Assembly: GCA_002354335.1 (NCBI GenBank)
Contig: DELI01000022.1
Location: 5,764 to 57,635 of the forward strand
DNA from: Sphingobacterium sp. UBA2700
GTDB lineage: Bacteria; Bacteroidota; Bacteroidia; Sphingobacteriales; Sphingobacteriaceae
Length of the DNA: 51,872 bases
Direction of reading: 5' to 3'
In this document: piece by piece, positions 49,824 to 51,872 of the stretch
Layout of the letters: the number at the start of each line of letters is the position of its first letter
Numbering within the stretch: the first letter of the stretch is position 1
Program-made: the position numbers and the translations under genes
Notes under the pieces: model-generated
Database searches by the model: none
The model's input: only the letters and a program-made list of their open reading frames with translations
What the model was told of the DNA's origin: nothing

Positions 49824-51683
49824 ATGAAAAATGCCTTACTATGCTGTTTTATTTGGCTATTTGCGGCTATCGCCGCCATAGCCCAGGAGCAAACGGCAGA
49901 CTATGTAAAACAACATTACGATAAGACAGAGCAATACATCAAGATGCGCGATGGGAAGCGACTCTTCACCGCCATCTATACGCCTAAGGATAAATCGAAG
50001 AAGTACCCGATCCTCCTCAACCGAACTCCGTATACCGTTGCTCCTTACGGTGCGAATGAGTACAAGAAAAGTTTGGGCAGTTTCCCGGAGATGGCGCAAC
50101 TTGGTTATATCTTCGTGTACCAGGATGTGCGTGGCAAGTGGATGAGCGAGGGCGAGTTTGAAGATATCCGTCCGACCAGAACGAAGGAAAACGGTCATCA
50201 GATTGATGAGAGCACCGATACTTGGGATAGCATCGATTGGTTAATAAAAAATGTAAAAGGGAATAATGGAAAGGTCGGCATGTATGGCATTTCCTATCCT
50301 GGCTTTTATGCCACGGCAAGTTTGATCGGTTCGCACCCGGCCCTAAAGGCTGTATCGCCGCAAGCACCGGTAACCGATTGGTTCATCGGGGATGACTTCC
50401 ACCATGGCGGTGCGTTGTTCCTGGCAGATGCTTTTCGCTTTATGTATATTTTCGATGCTCCGCGCCCGAAACCCATTACGGATAAAGAAGGTCCGAAAGG
50501 ATTTGAACTGCCGTCAAAGGATCTATATAAATTCTTTCTGGACAATCCTACCCTATCCGGTTTAAAGGAAAAGTACTTAAGCCATACCGTGAAGTTCTGG
50601 GACAACCTGGCTAAGCATAGCACCTTGGATACCTTTTGGATGAATCGAACGATTACACAGCATCTAAATAGCGTTAAACCTGCCGTTATGGTCGTGGGTG
50701 GATTATACGATGCGGAGGACACTTACGGTGCGTTCGAAACGTACAAGCAGATTGAGAAAAGAAATAAGAACAACAATAATATTTTGGTGATGGGGCCTTG
50801 GTTCCACGGTGGTTGGGTTCGGTCGGAAGGAGATTCATTTGGTGATATCCGATTTGGCGAAAAAACTAGCCTTACCTATCAGCAGAAGTTTGAAAAACCA
50901 TTCTTCGAGTACCATCTCAAAGGCATAGGTTCGTTCAATCCTGCCGAAGCGAACATCTATTTTTCGGGATCGAATGAATGGCAGTATTTTTCGCAATGGC
51001 CCCCGAAGGAGGTCGTGCAGGATGAACTCTACCTGTCTGCAGATGGTAAGCTGGCTGACAGTCCGCAGCAAGGTGAGCCTTTCGTCGAATACCATAGCGA
51101 CCCAAACAAGCCTGTGCCATCGCAAGAGGGAATCATCGTGAACCGCACGCGCGAATACATGATCGCCGATCAACGCTTTGCAGCAAACCGTCCGGATGTG
51201 ATGGTTTTTGAAACCGAGGTATTGGAAAAAGACCTGACCATGGCAGGTCCGGTTACGGCGGATCTATGGGTTTCGATGACGGGAACCGACGCAGACTTTA
51301 TCGTGAAGCTGATTGATGTGTATCCGGACAGCAGTTCGGTTAGCTCTCCCATCAGCAAGAACGTGGTTATGCCGAACTATCAAATGTTGGTGCGTGGCGA
51401 GGTTTTGCGCGGGAAATTCAGAAATTCGTTCAGCGAGCCTGAGCCATTCACCCCGAATCAAGTAACGCAGGTAAAAGTTAATCTGCCAGATGTAGCGCAT
51501 ACCTTCAAAAAAGGGCATAAAATTATGGTACAGATACAGCACAGCTGGTTTCCATTAGTAGATCGAAATCCAAATAATTTCATGGATATTTATCAAGCCA
51601 AAGAAAGCGACTTCGTTAAAAATACCCATCGTCTGTATTTTGAAAAAGGAAATGCGAGCAAGCTCGTCTTTGAGAAATTATAG
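49824..51683 (+). CDS. CocE/NonD family hydrolase (X-Pro dipeptidyl-peptidase S15-like)
   Basis: A secreted alpha/beta-hydrolase of 619 residues with a signal peptide ending in AIAQ (about residue 21). The hydrolase domain spans ~35-375: YIKMRDGKRLFTAIYTPKD, oxyanion region LLNRTPYTVAPYG, nucleophile Ser157 in GMYGISYPGF, an Asp in GGLYDAEDTYG and a His in GPWFHGGW. The C-terminal jelly-roll (~400-615) has MAGPVTADLWVSMTGTDADFIVKLIDV and a closing ...HSWFPLVDRNPNNF. Members act as peptidases, acylases or esterases; the substrate is open. Monocistronic. Confidence 0.93.
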   Translation: MKNALLCCFIWLFAAIAAIAQEQTADYVKQHYDKTEQYIKMRDGKRLFTAIYTPKDKSKKYPILLNRTPYTVAPYGANEYKKSLGSFPEMAQLGYIFVYQDVRGKWMSEGEFEDIRPTRTKENGHQIDESTDTWDSIDWLIKNVKGNNGKVGMYGISYPGFYATASLIGSHPALKAVSPQAPVTDWFIGDDFHHGGALFLADAFRFMYIFDAPRPKPITDKEGPKGFELPSKDLYKFFLDNPTLSGLKEKYLSHTVKFWDNLAKHSTLDTFWMNRTITQHLNSVKPAVMVVGGLYDAEDTYGAFETYKQIEKRNKNNNNILVMGPWFHGGWVRSEGDSFGDIRFGEKTSLTYQQKFEKPFFEYHLKGIGSFNPAEANIYFSGSNEWQYFSQWPPKEVVQDELYLSADGKLADSPQQGEPFVEYHSDPNKPVPSQEGIIVNRTREYMIADQRFAANRPDVMVFETEVLEKDLTMAGPVTADLWVSMTGTDADFIVKLIDVYPDSSSVSSPISKNVVMPNYQMLVRGEVLRGKFRNSFSEPEPFTPNQVTQVKVNLPDVAHTFKKGHKIMVQIQHSWFPLVDRNPNNFMDIYQAKESDFVKNTHRLYFEKGNASKLVFEKL

Positions 51684-51687
51684 GTAA

Positions 51688-51713
51688 GCACACATAATCT
51701 ATTTTATATGTGC
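51688..51713. terminator. Weak hairpin between convergent genes
   Basis: GCACA...TGTGC arms (51688-51692 and 51709-51713) with a partly paired extension and a T-rich interior. No proper T-run. Confidence 0.3.
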
Positions 51714-51719
51714 AGTATT

Positions 51720-51872
51720 CTAACCCTGTAAATTGCTTGTTTTTACTTTCTTCCCCTTTCCACACAGACAAACAATTCGGTATGGAAGGTCTTGGGCAAT
51801 GGTTGAAACAAAAGCGGCATCATTTTTAACTTTCTCTTTCGGTAAAAACTGAATAAATAAACCCAAATATTT
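51720..51872 (-). CDS. 3' end of a gene running off the window
   Basis: On the minus strand an open frame enters from the window edge and runs 50 codons to a TAG at 51720-51722. The peptide includes LFIQFLPKEKVKNDAAFVS and DLPYRIVCLCGKGKKVKT. Its mixed, protein-like composition and position, convergent with the CocE gene, support a real C-terminus. A Lys-rich tail with a Cys-x-Cys. No family was recognised; the rest of the gene lies outside the window. Confidence 0.5.
   Translation of the reverse strand, partial: KYLGLFIQFLPKEKVKNDAAFVSTIAQDLPYRIVCLCGKGKKVKTSNLQG

Overview
The window looks like a chromosomal segment of a Bacteroidota bacterium, most probably Sphingobacteriaceae (Sphingobacterium or a close relative). 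The evidence is the gene content: GldA and GldF/GldG homologues, DUF4252 proteins with an ECF sigma factor, a fimbrillin-like lipoprotein, DUF3943, DUF1080 and BT_3928/DoxX-type proteins, and an EpsC-like CysE next to CysM. Promoters match the Bacteroidota pattern (TTG, about 19-21 bases, TAnnTTTG). Shine-Dalgarno sites are weak and TTG starts are frequent. No phage, plasmid, transposase, rRNA or CRISPR was seen. One tRNA is present.

Layout. 0-7.3 kb: acyl-CoA dehydrogenase, a small repeat lipoprotein, purB, an Nfu-type Fe-S protein, tex and tatA. 7.4-11.2 kb: a fimbrillin-like lipoprotein preceded by an unlisted 53-residue peptide gene, then a MATE exporter. 11.3-19.7 kb: an envelope block, with a 2-oxoacid dehydrogenase E2, cinA and lptD on the minus strand, divergent from two tandem amidases and an MCE/MlaD protein. 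19.8-24.7 kb: an S9 peptidase, then a compact unit of membrane protein, winged-helix regulator, 46-residue peptide and CreD, carrying two near-identical palindromic operators. 25-26.6 kb: tRNA-Leu(UAG) and trigger factor. 26.6-30.1 kb: secreted and outer-membrane proteins. 30.1-33 kb: an operon of HipA-like kinase, DUF3037, cysE and cysM. 33.2-37.2 kb: DUF1599, DoxX-type, aroK, glycerophosphodiesterase and gldA in overlapping order. 37.3-40.6 kb: a small beta-barrel and a fused GldF-GldG. 40.6-44.2 kb: a CoA transferase, an AraC regulator and a DUF1080 lipoprotein. 44.5-46.4 kb: rpsT, a TrmH-family methyltransferase and sucD. 46.6-48.8 kb: ECF sigma, anti-sigma-like and two DUF4252 genes. 49.2 kb to the end: DinB, a CocE-type hydrolase and the 3' end of one more gene.

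The least expected content is in the gaps. Four dispersed intergenic repeat families recur: (A) a ~67-bp palindrome with CCAGG ends; (B) 11-nt tandem repeats whose arms pair into copy-specific hairpins; (H) 7-nt tandem repeats, mostly TTAGNNN, often sitting directly between a stop codon and the terminator hairpin; (D) a 54-bp inverted-repeat unit. A and H are assembled into composite elements at 27.5 kb and 44.3 kb. The H arrays place stop codons in all three frames just ahead of terminators, which is the most interesting pattern in the window. Family assignments are by recognition of motifs and have not been checked by database search.
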